64,000 bases of DNA from Solirubrobacter taibaiensis (GCA_027587225.1 JAPDDQ010000026.1:39282-103281), one strand, 5' to 3'; shown: positions 1 through 8,997, numbered from the stretch's first letter. A program made the numbers and translations. The notes: a model not told the origin generated them from the sequence alone.

Positions 1-765
1 GACTACCGGAAGGGCAAGGAACGCAACCTCGTTGCGGACCAGGAGTTCTCGCCGGAGCTCGAGGAGCAGGTGCTGGCCGCCGCCGACGCGTTGGGGTTGC
101 GCGGGGTGACGGCGCCCGCCCATCGCGAGTACGAGCTGGTCGTGATCCTTGGTGGGTTGGTACGCGCGTGTCTGGCGCGACCGCGGCACGCGGCGGACCT
201 GCTGGCGGACGGACGCGTGACCGCGCACTCGGTGGTGGGGCTCGGTGGGCTGCGTGAGCTCGGCGGGAATGAGCACGAGCTCGTCGCGGAGCTGGTGGAT
301 GAGCCGGTGGACAATGAGTTCGGCGCGATGGACGCGGGCATCCGGGCGGCGTTCGGGCCTCTGGCCGCGGCGGAGCCGGAGCCGGCGGACCTGCTCGACG
401 GAGCGGTCGCGGCGACGAGCTATCGCACCGCCGGCGGGCTGCCGGTCCATGTGGTGGCTGCGCCGCCGCTGGAAGGCCGAGCGCGTGCGAACACGCCGGA
501 CACGTTCGCGTGGCTCGCCTCGCGGCGGGGACTGGTGCTGCCCGGCGATCGGCTCCTGCTGGTGACGACGTCGATCTACGTCCCGTACCAGCATGCCGGG
601 GCGTTGCGCATGCTGGCGGTGCCGCACGGGATCAAGGTCGACACGATCGGTGTGGAGCCGGGTTTCGTCGACCCGCGGCTCGAGCAGCCGTTCAAGCCCC
701 ACAGCTACCTGCAGGAGATCCGCTCGACGATTCTCGGGCTGCGGCAGCTGCTGCTAGACGCGTAG
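1..765 (+). CDS. Unrecognised protein, 5' end outside window (possible DUF218/YdcF-like fold)
   Basis: The frame is open from the first base, so the gene is truncated at its 5' end; 254 codons are visible, ending at a TAG. No catalytic motif is diagnostic. An early stretch (ELVVILGG, then RHAADLLADGRV) and a later one (DRLLLVTTSIYVPYQHAGAL) are arranged like the 'vVVLGG..RA..A..L..G' and 'vTS..H..RA' segments of DUF218/YdcF-type proteins, but this is a weak resemblance. The 3' end overlaps the convergent pgeF gene by 12 bp. Real coding is supported by uninterrupted frame and strong third-position GC; the function is unknown. Confidence 0.6.
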   Translation, partial: DYRKGKERNLVADQEFSPELEEQVLAAADALGLRGVTAPAHREYELVVILGGLVRACLARPRHAADLLADGRVTAHSVVGLGGLRELGGNEHELVAELVDEPVDNEFGAMDAGIRAAFGPLAAAEPEPADLLDGAVAATSYRTAGGLPVHVVAAPPLEGRARANTPDTFAWLASRRGLVLPGDRLLLVTTSIYVPYQHAGALRMLAVPHGIKVDTIGVEPGFVDPRLEQPFKPHSYLQEIRSTILGLRQLLLDA

Positions 766-1482
766 GGTCGCGATCGTTGCGAAGCGCCCGGTGCCATCGG
801 GCTCGGCTCGGTGCGAGAAGAAGTCCTCGAGGGAACGGGCGGTGGACACCCCGGCGATCTCGACGTTCGCCCGCGGTACGCCCGCGGTTTCGAGGTCGCG
901 GACGTTCGCTTCCCAGAGATCGAGCAGCGCCTTGCCCCCGCCACCGATGGGGCGCAGCACTGTCCGGTCGGACAGCTGGGCGGTCACGTCCGGGCCGACC
1001 TCGTAGTCCTCGGGGCCGATCGAGGGCCCGATCGCGCACCGCAGCCGACTCGGGTCGACGCCGAACCGGTCGACCATGACGCGCACCGTCGTCGAGGCGA
1101 TGCGCGCCATCGTGCCGAGCCGGCCGGCGTGGACCACGCCCAGCGCGCCACGCTCCAGGTCAGCCAACACAAGCGGAACGCAGTCGGCCATCAGCACGCA
1201 CAGCGTCAGCCCTGCTCGGTCGGTGACGAGCGCGTCAGCACCCAGGTAGGACCCTGCGGCCGTGGCCACAGCGATCTCGCCGCCGTGCACCTGCTCGCAC
1301 CACGCGCTGCGCTCGAGTGACAGTCCGTAGGACGAGAACAGTGCTTGCCGGTTGCGGTCGACGCTGCGCTTGTCCGGGGTGACGTGGTAGGCCAGGTTGC
1401 CGCAGCTGCGGGTCGAGACGAACGCGTCCGGCAGCGAGTCGAACCGCCACACGCGCCGCTCACCGCGCTCCTCAAGCCGCAC
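754..1482 (-). CDS. pgeF: Peptidoglycan editing factor PgeF (YfiH / laccase-domain protein)
   Basis: The protein has 242 residues in the YfiH/DUF152 family, to which human LACC1 also belongs. Family landmarks visible are the EQVHGGEI motif, the ADCVPLVLAD segment with its metal-ligand Cys, a VVHAG motif and CAIGPSIGPEDYEV. E. coli YfiH/PgeF is known to keep wrong amino acids (L-Ser) out of position 1 of the peptidoglycan stem peptide; other members act on purine nucleosides. The usual HAGWRG reads HAGRLG here. I chose the GTG at 1482 because a GGAG lies 7 nt upstream; it overlaps the murD2 stop by 11 bp, so the genes are translationally coupled. Its place after murL-murD2 fits a peptidoglycan-editing role. 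Confidence 0.85.
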   Translation of the reverse strand: MRLEERGERRVWRFDSLPDAFVSTRSCGNLAYHVTPDKRSVDRNRQALFSSYGLSLERSAWCEQVHGGEIAVATAAGSYLGADALVTDRAGLTLCVLMADCVPLVLADLERGALGVVHAGRLGTMARIASTTVRVMVDRFGVDPSRLRCAIGPSIGPEDYEVGPDVTAQLSDRTVLRPIGGGGKALLDLWEANVRDLETAGVPRANVEIAGVSTARSLEDFFSHRAEPDGTGRFATIATLRV

Positions 1483-2764
1483 GGGCGAGCTCCGCGAAGT
1501 GATCGCCCCGCGCAGCGAAGTTCTTGTGCGTGTTGAAGCTCGGCGCGGCGGGGGAGAGCAGCACGACCGTCCCCGGCACCGACAGCTCGCGAGCGTACGC
1601 AACGGCGGCCGGCAGGTCGGCCACGACCTTCGCCCGGTCGGGCGCCACTCCCGCGGCGCGCGCGGCGTCCACGAGGCGGGCGCCGGTGTCGGGCAGCCCG
1701 AGCACGACCGCGTCACGGGCGGCCAGCGCGACGCCGAGCGCCGCGTAGTCCTGCTCGCGGTCGAACCCGCCACCGATGAGGACGATGTCCGCGTCCGGGA
1801 AGCTCTCGATCGCGAACTTCGCGGCCTCCGGTTCGGTGGAGATGCTGTCGTCGACCCAGCGCACGCCGTCGGCGGCGTGGACGATCTGCAGCCGGTGGTC
1901 GAGCCCGACGAAGTCGGACAGCCCGCCGGGCACGAACGGGACCCCGACGGCGTCGAGCGCGGTCAGCGCCCCACACACGTTCAGTGCGTTGTGGCGGCCG
2001 ATCAGCGGCAGGTCGGAGACGACTTCGTCGCCACGCGCGACGGCGCCGTCGCCGACGACGTGCCAGCCCGGGGCGACCCCGAACGTCAGCACGTCCTCCG
2101 TGCCGCGCGGCGCGGCCATCACCTCCGGAGCCGTCGCGTTCAGGACACAGCGTTTGACCCCCGGCAGCGTGAGCAGCCGCAGCTTGTCGCGGCGGTAGAC
2201 CTCGACCGACCCGTGCCAGGGCAGATGCTCCGTGTACACGTTGGACACGAGCGCGACCTCCGGCCCGTTCTCCAGGTCGGCGATCTGATAGCTGGAGAGC
2301 TCGATCACGGCGAGCGTGTCGTCGCCCAGCAGGTCCAGCGCGGGCACGCCGATGTTCCCGCCCAGCCGCACCGGCACTCCGGCCTTCGCGATCAGGTGCG
2401 CGATCAGCTTCGACGTCGTCGACTTGCCCTTCGTCGCCGTCACCCCGATCACGTCGCGCCCCTCACGCTCGCCCATCCACAGCGCGGTCGGCGTCGTGGT
2501 GGTGAGGCCCTGCAGCTCCGGGCGGTAGATCGAGACGCCGGGCGAGCGGACCACCACGTCACAGTCGCGCAACGCCTCAGCGCCGGACGCGTCCACGACG
2601 CGGGCGCCGTCGGTCAGCTCCGGCGCGTCGGCCGGTTCCTCCAGCACGACGGTCGTGATCCGCGCGCGCGGCAGCTTTTCCGCCACGTGTCGCGCGAACG
2701 AGCGCGTCTCGAGTCCGGCGCCCCAGACGCCGATGCGCAGGCCGTCAAGCGCCGAGAAGCGCAT
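1472..2764 (-). CDS. murD2: UDP-MurNAc-L-Ala:L-glutamate ligase (MurD2-type Mur ligase)
   Basis: The protein has 430 residues and Mur-ligase architecture: an N-terminal Rossmann-like domain (GVWGAGLETRSFARH), a central ATP-binding domain with P-loop GVTATKGKSTTS (about residues 110-121), and a C-terminal ligase domain with DDSISTEPEAAKFAIE and IGGGFDREQDY. MurD normally adds D-Glu to UDP-MurNAc-L-Ala. Overlap by 20 bp with a MurL homologue indicates the MurD2 variant, described in Xanthomonas oryzae, which adds L-Glu that MurL then epimerises. The assignment to MurD2 rests on context; the Mur-ligase call itself is secure. It is cytoplasmic and followed by pgeF with an 11 bp overlap. Confidence 0.85.
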   Translation of the reverse strand: MRFSALDGLRIGVWGAGLETRSFARHVAEKLPRARITTVVLEEPADAPELTDGARVVDASGAEALRDCDVVVRSPGVSIYRPELQGLTTTTPTALWMGEREGRDVIGVTATKGKSTTSKLIAHLIAKAGVPVRLGGNIGVPALDLLGDDTLAVIELSSYQIADLENGPEVALVSNVYTEHLPWHGSVEVYRRDKLRLLTLPGVKRCVLNATAPEVMAAPRGTEDVLTFGVAPGWHVVGDGAVARGDEVVSDLPLIGRHNALNVCGALTALDAVGVPFVPGGLSDFVGLDHRLQIVHAADGVRWVDDSISTEPEAAKFAIESFPDADIVLIGGGFDREQDYAALGVALAARDAVVLGLPDTGARLVDAARAAGVAPDRAKVVADLPAAVAYARELSVPGTVVLLSPAAPSFNTHKNFAARGDHFAELARAA

Positions 2765-4064
2765 GCACGTCGTCGATCAGCTCGGGCGGGACGGAGTGCT
2801 CGTCGCTGAGCGCCAGGACCGCGGCGACGTCCACGTCGCGCGCCGCCAGGACGTCGGCGACGAGGCGGGCCACGACGGGCCGGTCCCGCCAGCGCTCGTC
2901 AGCCGCGAGCAGGCTGATGGCCGCGAGGCACTCCTCCTCCTCACCCACGCACTCGAACGGCTTGTGCCCGCCGGTCGCGGTCAGCAACGCGAAGCCCTCG
3001 TACTGGTCGAGGTCGTCCAGCATCGGCTTGTGGAAGATCCCGCGCATCGCCTCGGGGTCCAGGTACGGCGCCAGGACCAGGAACACGAACCGGCACTTCG
3101 GGCAGTTCGCGCACCAGGACGTCGCGCGCAGCGCCGGGTCGAGCCGGAAGATCGTGTTGCAGCTCGTGAACGCGCTGTGGTACTGGCTCAGCCGCGCGAA
3201 CGTGCGCGCGATCCCGAGCTCCGAGGCGGGGCGCAGCAACGAGAAGACATTCACCGGCGAACCGGTCTCTTCCACCGCGCCGCGTAGCAACGCCTCGGCC
3301 CGGGCGCTCTTGGAGAACTGGTGGTTGACCTCGATGCCGTCGTAGACGACGTTCCCGGCCGATGCGCTGCGCTCGTTGGCGAGCGTCACCGCGTCGTAGC
3401 CGTTCAGCGCGGCGGTCAGCAGCGCCACGCAGGAGACGATGGCCGTGATCGGGACGTGCCCGTTGAGCGCGCCGCTGCGGTTGAGCTCGCCCAACAGCTC
3501 GAGCGGCAGCCGCCGCTGCGCGACCTGCAGCTCCAGTCCCGCCACCGCCGCCGTGCGCTGCATCGCCGGGTTGTCGCGCACCGAGAACAGCGTGAAGTCC
3601 AGCCCGGAGCGGCGCACGATCTCCAGCGCCACGATCGAGTCCTTGCCGCCCCCGACCGGGACCAGCACGCGCTCGAGCGCCTGCGGCGTCGCGGCGCGGG
3701 CCTCCCCGTCGCGCGGGAACACCGGCCGCGGCAGCGCGGGCAGCGCGTTGACGACCGCGAACTCGCCCAGCCCTTCCGAGTACAGCGCCTCCAGGAAGTC
3801 GGCGGCGGCCGGACCGGGGTGCGCGCCCTCGCACACCACCGTGGGTGGCGCGGCGGTCTTGTAGTACGAGACGCCCGCGACCCAGTGGAGGAGGTCCAGG
3901 ATCGGCTCCACCGCGGCCAGGTCCGCGCCTTCCGGGATCGGGACCTCGAGCTCCTCGACGAACTCGTACTCGTCGTCGAGCGCGTAGTGCAGGCGAACCG
4001 TGCCATCAGGGGACAGCGAGCGCTCGGTGAAGCGGAACGTGCGGTATTTCGAGGGGTCGAACAA
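2745..4064 (-). CDS. murL: UDP-MurNAc-L-Ala-L-Glu epimerase MurL
   Basis: The protein has 439 residues. It carries a PP-loop-like ATP-pyrophosphatase motif PVGGGKDS (residues 136-143) in an adenylating fold, the segments TLANERSAS and GIEVNHQFSKS, and a cysteine cluster CANCPKC toward the C terminus. These match the MurL family, which uses ATP to invert L-Glu to D-Glu on the UDP-MurNAc-dipeptide and replaces the MurI (glutamate racemase)/MurD route. The start is a TTG with no strong ribosome-binding site; no ATG, GTG or TTG lies upstream in frame before about 4130, so the start is approximate. First gene of the murL-murD2-pgeF operon. Family recognition is from memory of conserved motifs and adjacency to a Mur ligase. 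Confidence 0.85.
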   Translation of the reverse strand: MFDPSKYRTFRFTERSLSPDGTVRLHYALDDEYEFVEELEVPIPEGADLAAVEPILDLLHWVAGVSYYKTAAPPTVVCEGAHPGPAAADFLEALYSEGLGEFAVVNALPALPRPVFPRDGEARAATPQALERVLVPVGGGKDSIVALEIVRRSGLDFTLFSVRDNPAMQRTAAVAGLELQVAQRRLPLELLGELNRSGALNGHVPITAIVSCVALLTAALNGYDAVTLANERSASAGNVVYDGIEVNHQFSKSARAEALLRGAVEETGSPVNVFSLLRPASELGIARTFARLSQYHSAFTSCNTIFRLDPALRATSWCANCPKCRFVFLVLAPYLDPEAMRGIFHKPMLDDLDQYEGFALLTATGGHKPFECVGEEEECLAAISLLAADERWRDRPVVARLVADVLAARDVDVAAVLALSDEHSVPPELIDDVHALLGA

Positions 4065-4259
4065 GCCGCGGTTGAGGTTATCGGCGCCCTCGGGCGGCGT
4101 CGGCGCGTGGCACCGCCTACCATCGGCGTGACGTGCTCTTTCGCTTCCGCTTGACGCCGCCGTAGTGGCGATCTGCGTGGTGCCCGCAACGGCGCCGCGT
4201 AGTCCCCACTCGTTCGTGTCGTCATTCAGCCGCCATCGGTGGCGGGTCAGGGGCGCGGA

Positions 4260-5453
4260 ATGTCTTCGTCGTATCGCGCGGTCTTCGCGCTCCCGGGAGC
4301 GCGGTCACTCGCGCTGTCATGCGGGCTCGGCTGGTTGTCGTTCGCCAGCTACGGGCTTGCGCTCGTACTTGCGCTTGAGGCGGCCACCGGGTCGTTCGCG
4401 GTCGCCGGCGGCGCTGTAGCGGCGTTCTCGGCCGCGTCGGCGTTGCTCGCGCCGGCGCGCGGGCGGCTGGTGGACCGGCGTGGGGCACGCGCGCTGCCGT
4501 GGTTCGCCGCCGTCCATGCGCTTGCCTCGGAGCTCGTCGTGCTGGGCTGCATGGCGTCGCTCCACCCCGTGCTCCTGCTCGCCGCAGCCGGAGCGGCTGG
4601 TGCGTCCGTGCCGCCGCTCATCGCCACGGCCCGTGCCGTCTGGCCGACGATCACCGGACCCGAGCTGGCTCGGGCCGGACACGCGGTCAACGCGGCCTTG
4701 GGCGACGCCGGTCAGGTGATCGGGCCGGCGCTGACCGGCGGCATCGCCGTCCTCGTCTCTCCGCTGGTAGCCCTCGCGGTCCTGGCGCCCGGCGTGGTGA
4801 TCGGCTCGATCCTGATCGCTGCCAGAGCTCCGGACGGAGCAGGACCCGTCGTCCGCCCGGCCGAGCATCGAGTCTGGGGCGTCCTCGGCGAGAGCCCCGC
4901 GCTCCGTGCGGTCGTGCTGTGCGAGCTGCTCCTCGGCGGCTCGTTCGGGGCGCTCGATGTCGCGGCGCCAGTCGTCGCGGCCGAAGCCGGCGCAGCCGAG
5001 TTGGCCGCGATTCCCCTGGCCGCATTCGCCGTCGGCAGCGTCGCGATGTCGATCTGGTCCGGAACCGCGCGACTCGACAAGCCCGCGGCCTCGCGCTACG
5101 TCCTCGGGTGCGTCGTGGTCGCCGTCGCCTTGCTCGCGTGCCTGGTCACCACGACGCTCGCCGGTCTGACGATCGTGCTCGTGGGCGCAGGCCTCGGCTA
5201 CGGCCTGCTCAACGTGGCGGTGTTCGAGCTGCTGGAGCAGATCGTGGCGCAGGACCGCGCGGTCGAAGCGTTCACCTGGCTCACCACCTGGGCCGGTGTC
5301 GGTCTCGCGGCCGGCGCGATCGTCGCCGGGCAGCTCTCGGGCGCCGGGCCGGCGCGCACGCTCGCGAGCGTTTCGATTCCCGCCTTGCTCGCGGCCGGTG
5401 TCGCCGTAGGGGCTGGGCCTCGTCTTCTCGGTCCCGATCGACGTGCTCGGTGA
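4260..5453 (+). CDS. MFS-type membrane transporter
   Basis: The protein has 397 residues, with about 12 hydrophobic Ala/Val/Leu/Gly-rich segments and the short charged loop GRLVDRRGAR after the second helix, which is a major-facilitator signature. Substrate is not predictable. I preferred the ATG at 4260 over the GTG at 4239 because AGGGG precedes it by about 6 nt, while nothing resembling a ribosome-binding site precedes the GTG. The gene stands alone between the divergent murL operon and the flgB-like gene. The 195 bp between murL and this gene hold no further ORF I can support. Confidence 0.8.
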   Translation: MSSSYRAVFALPGARSLALSCGLGWLSFASYGLALVLALEAATGSFAVAGGAVAAFSAASALLAPARGRLVDRRGARALPWFAAVHALASELVVLGCMASLHPVLLLAAAGAAGASVPPLIATARAVWPTITGPELARAGHAVNAALGDAGQVIGPALTGGIAVLVSPLVALAVLAPGVVIGSILIAARAPDGAGPVVRPAEHRVWGVLGESPALRAVVLCELLLGGSFGALDVAAPVVAAEAGAAELAAIPLAAFAVGSVAMSIWSGTARLDKPAASRYVLGCVVVAVALLACLVTTTLAGLTIVLVGAGLGYGLLNVAVFELLEQIVAQDRAVEAFTWLTTWAGVGLAAGAIVAGQLSGAGPARTLASVSIPALLAAGVAVGAGPRLLGPDRRAR

Positions 5454-5528
5454 CGTTGCCGGGCTCGGAAGCCGTTGATAAGAAGATTCTCATTCAGGCG
5501 TCGAGCTGCGGGCGCCGACCTGTGGGGT

Positions 5529-5885
5529 GTGGAGCTCTCAGACACGACGCAGCAAGCCCTCGGCGCCGCCCTCCGCGGTGCGCAGGCGCGCCACCAGGCC
5601 CTCGCCGGCAACATCGCGAATGCCACCACTCCCGGCTACGTCCGCCAGGACGTCGAATTCCACGCTGCGCTGCAGACCGCGCTCGCCGCTGGACGCAAGC
5701 CTTCGGAGATCGCCTTCACGCCGAGTCCTGACGCTGCGGCAGGAGCGGTCCGCGCCGACGGCGGCACGATCGACATCGACGCCGAGTCGGCGAAGCTGGC
5801 GGCCAACGCGCTGGAGTACCAGGCGATCGTCGCCGTCAAGGAAGCCCGTGGGGCCGCCATGAAGGCCGCCCTCGGATTGGGGTAG
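5529..5885 (+). CDS. flgB: FlgB-like flagellar basal-body rod protein, orphan
   Basis: The protein has 118 residues. The N terminus carries the rod/hook-family signature NIANATTPGYVRQDVEF, and the C terminus has KLAANALEYQAIVAVKEARG, matching the C-terminal coiled segment of FlgB. FlgB forms the proximal rod of the flagellar basal body. I took the GTG at 5529 as start because upstream in-frame sequence (Arg-rich) does not fit the family. No other flagellar gene lies in the window, whereas flgB normally heads a flgB-flgC-fliE operon. It may complete a flagellar set located elsewhere or be a relic. Confidence 0.75.
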   Translation: MELSDTTQQALGAALRGAQARHQALAGNIANATTPGYVRQDVEFHAALQTALAAGRKPSEIAFTPSPDAAAGAVRADGGTIDIDAESAKLAANALEYQAIVAVKEARGAAMKAALGLG

Positions 5886-5928
5886 AGCTCGCGCGAGCAC
5901 GGTCAGCATCGCCGTACAGTCCGAGCCC

Positions 5929-8400
5929 GTGACCGCTGACCCGCTGCTGCACGCGATCATCGCCGGCGACGCGCGCGCGGTCGTCGAGGCGCTGCGCGGC
6001 GTGCCCGAGAGCGGGCGGCGTGAGCGGGCGGCGGCGCTGCTGGCGCTCGCGGACGCGACGGACAACCCGCTCCGGCTCATCGACGGCAACGGAGACCCGC
6101 AGCCGATCGCGACCGACGACGGCGCGACGTGGCAGCGCGCAGCCGCGCAGCGACGGGCGCTCGAGGTCGCCCTCGCCGGCACCGCTTCGCTGCCCGAGCA
6201 ACGCGCGCTCGACGACTTCTTCCCGGCGTTCCTCGACGTGCAGCGCGCGGCACAGGCGATGCTGGACCGAGATCCCCCCTGGCTGGGCGAGTGGGCGCAG
6301 TGGCAGTTGAAGGCCGAGGGGCCCGAGGGGCGCTGGCCGCTGGTCCGCGTGCAGGTGCGCGCGGGGTTGATCGAGCGTCCGCCCGACGATCTCGATCAAC
6401 TGCTCGGCACGTTCCGGCTGGACGCGCGGGAACTGCTCGAGGACGACCCGGACCTCGACGTCTGGGCGCTGTTGAAGCATCACGACGGCAAAGAGAGCCT
6501 GCGCTCCGCACAGGACCGCGGCGCGCACTGGCGGGAGGCGTTGATCGCGCGCCTCGACCGCGAGCGGCTGATCGACGCGGCGCTCGACGCGCTCGGTAGC
6601 GACCTGAGCGCGCATCGCGCCGCGTTCTACACCGGCTTGTGGCGAGCGCTCGACGTGGCCGAGCATGAGCGGGCCGCCCGCCACGAGCGGCTTCGCGGGC
6701 TGCTCGGCGCGGCCGCGCCGAATGTCGTCGGCTTCGCGGTCGACGAGCTGCTGCGCGACGAACGCGCGGTGCCGGCGCACGAGTTGGCGGCGGCGGTGTC
6801 GGCGCGCGCGAAGAAGACGGTCCGCGGCGCGCTCAGGTTGCTCGACCGCGCGCCGGACGCCGCCACCGCGGCGATCGCGCTCGGTCACCCTGACGCCGCG
6901 ATCCAGGGCGAGACGCTCGACCGGATCGAGCGCTGGGGACCGGACCGTGACGTGTTGGCGCGCCACGTCGACGCGCTCGCGGCCACGCAGCGACCACGGG
7001 CGCAAGCCCTGCTCGGCAGACGAGTCCCGGACGCGCCCGACGCGGTGCCGGAGGTCGACGTCGACGCGATCGCACCGGACATTCGACGCGCGCTCCGCTT
7101 TGGCGGCGGCGTGCCCCGCGCACCCGTCGCGGCCGAGCCGGTCCTTGGAGCACCGATCACGCCGATCGGCTCGCTCGAGGAGCTGGCAGCAGAGCTGGCC
7201 GCGGTCTTGCACGAGCCATGGCTCGGGGACGAGCGCCTGCTCGACGGCGTCCTGCGCCACTGTGATCAGCCGTTCCAGGGTCCGCTGCAACCGCTGGTCG
7301 AGCGTCTGCTGGACCTGGACCGCTGGTTCTACTCGCCGGTGACCGTCGCGGCGTGCTGGCTCACCGGCGACGTGCAGGCGCCGTCGGAGCACGCAAGCGC
7401 GTGGGAGCTGCGGCTCTTCGAGGCCGTGCAGCGTGCCGCTCGGGGCCAGGCGCGACCGCTCCTCTCGTTGCCGACGCACGCGGGTGGCTGGATCGAGTCG
7501 CGCGTGTTCGTGCGGCGGCTGCACGATGATCCCGACGAGCTCGACCTTGCCCAGGCGCTGCTGCGACTCGCGCCGGACGGACGGGAGCACGCGGTCAAGT
7601 CGGTGCGACCTCGCAAGGCCGCCGCCGAGGCGGCCAGAGCGGCACTTGCCCCGAACGCCTACACCGTCCGCGTCGTGTACGCGGACGGCAGCCCGGAGGT
7701 GACCGTCGACGGGCCGCGGACGCGTCACCCGGGACCGCTGCGGGAAGCGCTGGACCCGGACGCGCATCACTGGCTGAGCACGTTCCCGGACTGGTCGTTG
7801 TGGCCGCAGCGTCGCGACATCGCGTGCGCGATCGCGCTCCGGCACCTCGTCGGCAACCTCGACACCGGCAGCGGCCGCGACACCGGCGTCGCGCTCCTGC
7901 TCGAAACGCTGCTCGACCAGTCGCTCCCGCCGCTCGCGCTGCGCCTGCTCATCCAGGCGCTCGGCTCGGCCTACACCCGCGAGCACCTGGCGGCCACGGA
8001 CCTGCTGATCGCCGGGATCGCCGACGGTCGAATCGACGCGGCGACACTCCCGCTCGACGACCTCGGCCTGCTCAAACCCAACCGCCTCGCCGCGCGACTG
8101 CAGAGCGTCGCGGACGCCGGCCCGCTGCAGCGCATCGTCGTGCGCGACTTCCTCGACGCCGCCATCCCGCTCGTCCCCAAGCGCGCCAAGCCACTGACCA
8201 CACTCCACGACGAGCTACGCGCCCAGACCCACGCCGCCACCCCATCGGACGAAGCGCGGCTCGCTCTCGCCGCCCGCGTCCGCAGAGCGGAGCGCTGGAC
8301 GCAAAGGCTCGCCGGGGCTCGCCGGTCAGCGCAGGACGGAGAGGTTCTCGCGGAGGTGCTCGATGTTCAGCGTGCCGGGGATGGGCAGGACATTGGGTGA
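5929..8400 (+). CDS. Large helical-repeat protein, DUF6493-like
   Basis: The protein has 823 residues, no signal peptide and no membrane segment. It is rich in Ala, Leu, Arg and Asp in alternating amphipathic helices, consistent with HEAT/ARM-like repeats. The opening (a 'GDARAVVEALRGVPESGRRERAAALLALA' type of helix pair) and overall size resemble actinobacterial DUF6493 proteins, often found beside SWIM zinc-finger and VWA/MoxR genes; none of those partners is present here. The start is a GTG 43 bp after the flgB-like gene. The last 25 codons run into the convergent aldo/keto reductase gene (75 bp overlap), so the natural C terminus may end near 8325. Function unknown. Confidence 0.65.
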   Translation: MTADPLLHAIIAGDARAVVEALRGVPESGRRERAAALLALADATDNPLRLIDGNGDPQPIATDDGATWQRAAAQRRALEVALAGTASLPEQRALDDFFPAFLDVQRAAQAMLDRDPPWLGEWAQWQLKAEGPEGRWPLVRVQVRAGLIERPPDDLDQLLGTFRLDARELLEDDPDLDVWALLKHHDGKESLRSAQDRGAHWREALIARLDRERLIDAALDALGSDLSAHRAAFYTGLWRALDVAEHERAARHERLRGLLGAAAPNVVGFAVDELLRDERAVPAHELAAAVSARAKKTVRGALRLLDRAPDAATAAIALGHPDAAIQGETLDRIERWGPDRDVLARHVDALAATQRPRAQALLGRRVPDAPDAVPEVDVDAIAPDIRRALRFGGGVPRAPVAAEPVLGAPITPIGSLEELAAELAAVLHEPWLGDERLLDGVLRHCDQPFQGPLQPLVERLLDLDRWFYSPVTVAACWLTGDVQAPSEHASAWELRLFEAVQRAARGQARPLLSLPTHAGGWIESRVFVRRLHDDPDELDLAQALLRLAPDGREHAVKSVRPRKAAAEAARAALAPNAYTVRVVYADGSPEVTVDGPRTRHPGPLREALDPDAHHWLSTFPDWSLWPQRRDIACAIALRHLVGNLDTGSGRDTGVALLLETLLDQSLPPLALRLLIQALGSAYTREHLAATDLLIAGIADGRIDAATLPLDDLGLLKPNRLAARLQSVADAGPLQRIVVRDFLDAAIPLVPKRAKPLTTLHDELRAQTHAATPSDEARLALAARVRRAERWTQRLAGARRSAQDGEVLAEVLDVQRAGDGQDIG

Positions 8401-8997
8401 ACGGTCGAGCAGCCAGCGGAGCTTGTCGGCGTTGGTCCCGTCGCCGCCCTTGAGGGGGTAGAACGGGACGAAGACGGTGCCCTCGGCGGCAAGCTGGTCG
8501 ATCAGGTCGTCGTCCCCGCGCTCGGCCTGGTTGTAGTGGTTCTGGACGGCGGCGATGTCGACGATGCCGCGGGCGAGCTCGATCTGCTCGCGGGTGGCGT
8601 TGGAGATGCCGACGTGGCGGATGTTGCCCTTCTCGACGTGCTCCTTGATGGCGCCGAAGCTGTCCTCGAGCGGCGTGCCGGCGTGGATCCTGTGCAGGTA
8701 GTAGAGGCCGATGGTGTCGGTGTTCAGGGCCTTCAGCGACTGCTCGATCTCGGCGTGCAGGTTCTCGGGCGAGCCGTCGTTCCATCCGCCCTTGGTGGCG
8801 ACGAGCACGTCGTCGGGCACGCCGGCCGCGCCGATCGCCTGCTCGCTCGCGCCGCCCTGGTACAGGCGCGCGGTGTCGATGTGGCGGACGCCGGCGTCGA
8901 TCGCGGCGCGGATGAAGTCGGTGCGCTCGGGGGTGAGGCGGTTGGTGCCGAGGCCGATGCGCGGGACCTCGACGCCGGCGAGGCGAAGATTGTTCAC
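8326..8997 (-). CDS. Aldo/keto reductase
   Basis: The protein has 223 residues in the aldo/keto reductase superfamily, which reduces aldehydes and ketones with NADPH in the cytoplasm. The full catalytic tetrad is visible: D41 and Y46 (DTARLYQGGASEQAIG), K69 (VATKGG) and H102 (YYLHRIH). The NADPH-binding end (PIPGTLNIEHLRENL) is also present. At 223 residues it is shorter than the usual 280-320, lacking part of the loops between strands. I chose the GTG at 8997 (GGTGGT just upstream) over a TTG at 9021. It is transcribed divergently from the luciferase-like gene across 48 bp containing a perfect palindrome. Confidence 0.85.
   Translation of the reverse strand: MNNLRLAGVEVPRIGLGTNRLTPERTDFIRAAIDAGVRHIDTARLYQGGASEQAIGAAGVPDDVLVATKGGWNDGSPENLHAEIEQSLKALNTDTIGLYYLHRIHAGTPLEDSFGAIKEHVEKGNIRHVGISNATREQIELARGIVDIAAVQNHYNQAERGDDDLIDQLAAEGTVFVPFYPLKGGDGTNADKLRWLLDRSPNVLPIPGTLNIEHLRENLSVLR

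Noticed and set aside
5836..8208. 790-codon minus-strand frame opposite the DUF6493-like gene
   Set aside because: Low-complexity Arg-rich translation without start signals; the plus-strand frame has plausible helical protein sequence.
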